This document shows positions 5,543 to 7,444 of a DNA stretch of 7,444 nucleotides, one piece after another. This DNA is from Clostridia bacterium. GTDB taxonomy: Bacteria > Bacillota > Clostridia > Oscillospirales > Acutalibacteraceae. Position 1 is the stretch's first letter, and every line of letters begins with the position of its first letter. Below the pieces are notes generated by a model. It was not told the DNA's origin. It saw only the letters and a list, made by a program, of their open reading frames with translations, and did no database searches. The stretch is taken from assembly GCA_900772705.1 (NCBI GenBank), contig CAAGRQ010000024.1:1-7444 (forward strand), written 5' to 3'. A program made the position numbers and the translations under genes.

Positions 5543-7381
5543 ATGAATAATAACTTTAATAATAATCCGCAAAATTTTGTGCCGCCTCAGCCGACGGTTT
5601 ATAATTCGCCGCAGAATCCCATGCCGAGCGTGACGCCGCAATATGTTTCGCCTAAACCTAAAAAGGTGTATTCTCCGCTTGGTAAAAAAGATAAATGCTT
5701 CTTGCAGCTGTTTGTGGTTTCCGCCTTTATATTAGCGGATTTTCTTGTCGGTTCCATGATGTCTTATTCGTTGGAACTTACCGTTTTTTGCATTGTTCAG
5801 TTTATACTTTCAACTCTTTATCTCTATGATAAAAGCCGTAAGCCGTCTTTATTTGTGATTGTCTGCGGCGGACTTTCTCTTGTCGGAAGCGTTACTTTTA
5901 CTCTCTTCAGCGACGGATTGATTAATTTTTTGATGCTTGTTTTGGTCGGCGGTCTTTATGGATTGTACTGCCTGGGATTAAGCGGTAAATTCACCGCCGA
6001 TACGGGAAGTTATCGCATATTGCCCGACTTGATATTTGACACTTTTGTAAGACCGTTTAAGTCGTTTTCTTCTCTTATCGGTGCTGTGAAAGCAGGAGAT
6101 AAAAAAGAAAAGAAAAACCTTTCGGCTCTTTTCGGCATTCTTCTTGCGGTGCCTGTGCTTTTGATTGTTGTCCCGCTTTTAATCAAATCCGATGCGGCAT
6201 TTGAGGGAGTGGTAAGAAATCTGACTCGTAATATGGGCAATTTCGTTTTTGAGGTTATCATAACGGTTGTAATTCTTCCGTATTTTATTTCTTATGCTTA
6301 TTCAAAGAAACTGAAAAATAATTGCTCCGATTCTCCGAATAAAAATGTTTTGAGAAAAATACCTTATTCGGCAGGGGTTTCGTTTTTGAGCGTTATTTCC
6401 GTTGTGTATCTCGTATATCTTTTTTCTCAGCTTGCGTATTTCTTCAGCGCTTTTTCGGGCGTTTTACCCGAGGGGTATACTCTTACTGCGTCTGCATTTG
6501 CAAGACGAGGATTTTTCGAGATGTTTGCCATCTGCTGTATTAATATTGCATTGGTGTCGCTCGTTTTGATGCTCTGCAAAAGAAATGAACAGGGCAGTGT
6601 TCCTCTTTCAATTAAACTTTTGTCGCTGTTCATATCGCTGTTTGATTTTGTTCTGCTGATCAGTTCCGCCGCAAAAATGATTATGAATGTAAGACAATAT
6701 GATTTGAGCAGAAACAGAGTGCTTGTTTGCACCTTTATGCTTATGATTGCCGTAATTCTCGTGTTCTTTACCGTTCATATTTTTGCACCCAAGGTGCCTT
6801 ATATGAGAAGTGTTATAATAATATGCAGTGTGATTTTTATTGCAATGTCTTACTCCGATATCAATTCACGCATCGCAGAGTATAATGTCAGAGAATATAA
6901 AAATTCCGGCGTTACCGATTCCGTAGATGTTCAGGCACTTTATAATTTGGGCGACGGCGGTGTGGAATCTCTTATTATGCTCTCTAACGATAAAAATGAG
7001 GAATATTCCGCACAGGCTTCTTGTGATGCTTATTCGGCTCTTGTCAGAATTACTGCGGATAATTACGAACTTGACTTTGACAGCGATATGCAGGTTAAAA
7101 TCCGTGATTTTCGTTTCTTTAATCTTGCACGGTATAAAGCGCTTAAAGCCATAGCCGAAAATTGCAGGTATCTTAAGGAAAACGATTATGATAAATATCT
7201 CGACTTTATCGGCAGACCGCTCGAGGATAATGCAGAAGATGACGCCGATTATACAGACCCCGATGGCATAGATGCAAATAACGACACTGTCTCCGAGGAG
7301 TACGAAGTGCAGGCACCGTATATTTACACCTACGACCCGTATACCGACGAGCATCTTGATATGTCAACTATGGCGGATTAG
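5543..7381 (+). CDS. Polytopic DUF4153/DUF4173-type membrane protein
   Basis: The 612-residue product has four parts. Residues 1-50 are an Asn/Gln/Pro-rich, probably cytoplasmic and disordered leader. Residues 52 to about 437 hold roughly 11 hydrophobic helices. The segment YLVYLFSQLAYFFSA (289-303) followed by ASAFARRGFFEMFAI (316-330) resembles the signature region of DUF4153/DUF4173 proteins. Residues 438 to about 558 form a soluble domain with alternating helices, beginning INSRIAEYNVREYKNSG. Residues 560-605 are strongly acidic and Tyr-rich. Function is unknown; no catalytic motif is visible. The ATG at 5543 is preferred, with AGAGAGG (5524-5530) about 12 bases upstream; ATG 5531 is a possible alternative, while the GTG at 5486 lies deep inside the regulator gene. 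Being last in the unit, it is probably controlled with the DUF2975 and HTH genes. The C-terminus may be affected by a frameshift (see 7360-7444). Confidence 0.8.
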   Translation: MNNNFNNNPQNFVPPQPTVYNSPQNPMPSVTPQYVSPKPKKVYSPLGKKDKCFLQLFVVSAFILADFLVGSMMSYSLELTVFCIVQFILSTLYLYDKSRKPSLFVIVCGGLSLVGSVTFTLFSDGLINFLMLVLVGGLYGLYCLGLSGKFTADTGSYRILPDLIFDTFVRPFKSFSSLIGAVKAGDKKEKKNLSALFGILLAVPVLLIVVPLLIKSDAAFEGVVRNLTRNMGNFVFEVIITVVILPYFISYAYSKKLKNNCSDSPNKNVLRKIPYSAGVSFLSVISVVYLVYLFSQLAYFFSAFSGVLPEGYTLTASAFARRGFFEMFAICCINIALVSLVLMLCKRNEQGSVPLSIKLLSLFISLFDFVLLISSAAKMIMNVRQYDLSRNRVLVCTFMLMIAVILVFFTVHIFAPKVPYMRSVIIICSVIFIAMSYSDINSRIAEYNVREYKNSGVTDSVDVQALYNLGDGGVESLIMLSNDKNEEYSAQASCDAYSALVRITADNYELDFDSDMQVKIRDFRFFNLARYKALKAIAENCRYLKENDYDKYLDFIGRPLEDNAEDDADYTDPDGIDANNDTVSEEYEVQAPYIYTYDPYTDEHLDMSTMAD

Positions 7382-7444
7382 GCGATTTCTTCAAAGACAA
7401 CGAAGAAAAATTCGATAAGAACTATGATGCCCTAGTTAAAGTAA
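7360..7444 (+). other. Protein-like continuation in the -1 frame at the 3' end of the DUF4153-type gene
   Basis: After a TGA at 7357-7359, this frame is open to the window end and reads YVNYGGLGDFF, then KDNEEKFDKNYDALVKV. It has no ATG, GTG or TTG start, so it is not an obvious new gene. The composition (Asp/Glu/Lys/Asn with aromatic residues) resembles a real protein and matches the acidic, Tyr-rich end of the preceding gene, while the annotated frame after its TAG reads as Ser/Thr/Lys-rich filler with another stop. Adding one base near 7366-7367, for example AA to AAA, would join the frames as DMSNYGGLGDFF. The stretch is only 28 codons, so chance remains possible. Confidence 0.4.

Noticed and set aside
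6866..7354. A 162-codon hydrophobic open frame on the - strand
   Set aside because: It is antisense to the soluble domain of the DUF4153-type protein, has no ribosome binding site that I can see, and its Ile/Val richness is expected from the complement of Asp/Asn/Tyr codons.

Overview
The window looks like part of a chromosome from a low-to-moderate-GC, Gram-positive anaerobe of the class Clostridia, probably the Ruminococcaceae/Oscillospiraceae. This rests on strong AGGAGG-type ribosome binding sites, textbook sigma-A promoters, hairpin-plus-T-run terminators, and protein families typical of that group. The species cannot be named from the sequence alone. All genes are on the + strand and coding density is high; no gap between genes exceeds about 140 bases. 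No tRNA, rRNA, CRISPR array, transposase or phage gene is visible.

Region 1 (1-168) holds what may be the last codons of an upstream gene, its terminator (36-72), and a strong promoter (85-113) for the next operon. Region 2 (169-4741) is a two-gene alpha-glucan catabolic operon: a classical glycogen/maltodextrin phosphorylase, then, 5 bases later, an intracellular GH13 amylase of the neopullulanase/cyclomaltodextrinase type, closed by a terminator. The two enzymes fit together: the amylase would cut or trim branched, cyclic or linear dextrins, and the phosphorylase would turn linear ends into glucose-1-phosphate. The phosphorylase is unusual because it carries a C-terminal tail of about 83 residues built from six 13-residue Lys/Pro/Ala-rich repeats.

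Region 3 (4742-7444) is a second transcription unit: a four-helix DUF2975 membrane protein, a 68-residue Cro/CI-type regulator of the YozG kind, and a large polytopic DUF4153/DUF4173-type membrane protein. Its promoter is close to consensus (TTGACA, 17-base spacer, extended TATAAC). Three copies of a GATAAA(A)TTT motif, exactly 21 bases apart, surround and overlap this promoter and form a candidate operator, possibly for the small regulator encoded in the same unit. The function of this module is unknown.

At the right edge, the reading frame of the last gene closes at 7381, but a different + frame continues with protein-like sequence to the window end. This raises the possibility of a one-base frameshift in, or close to, the gene's 3' end.
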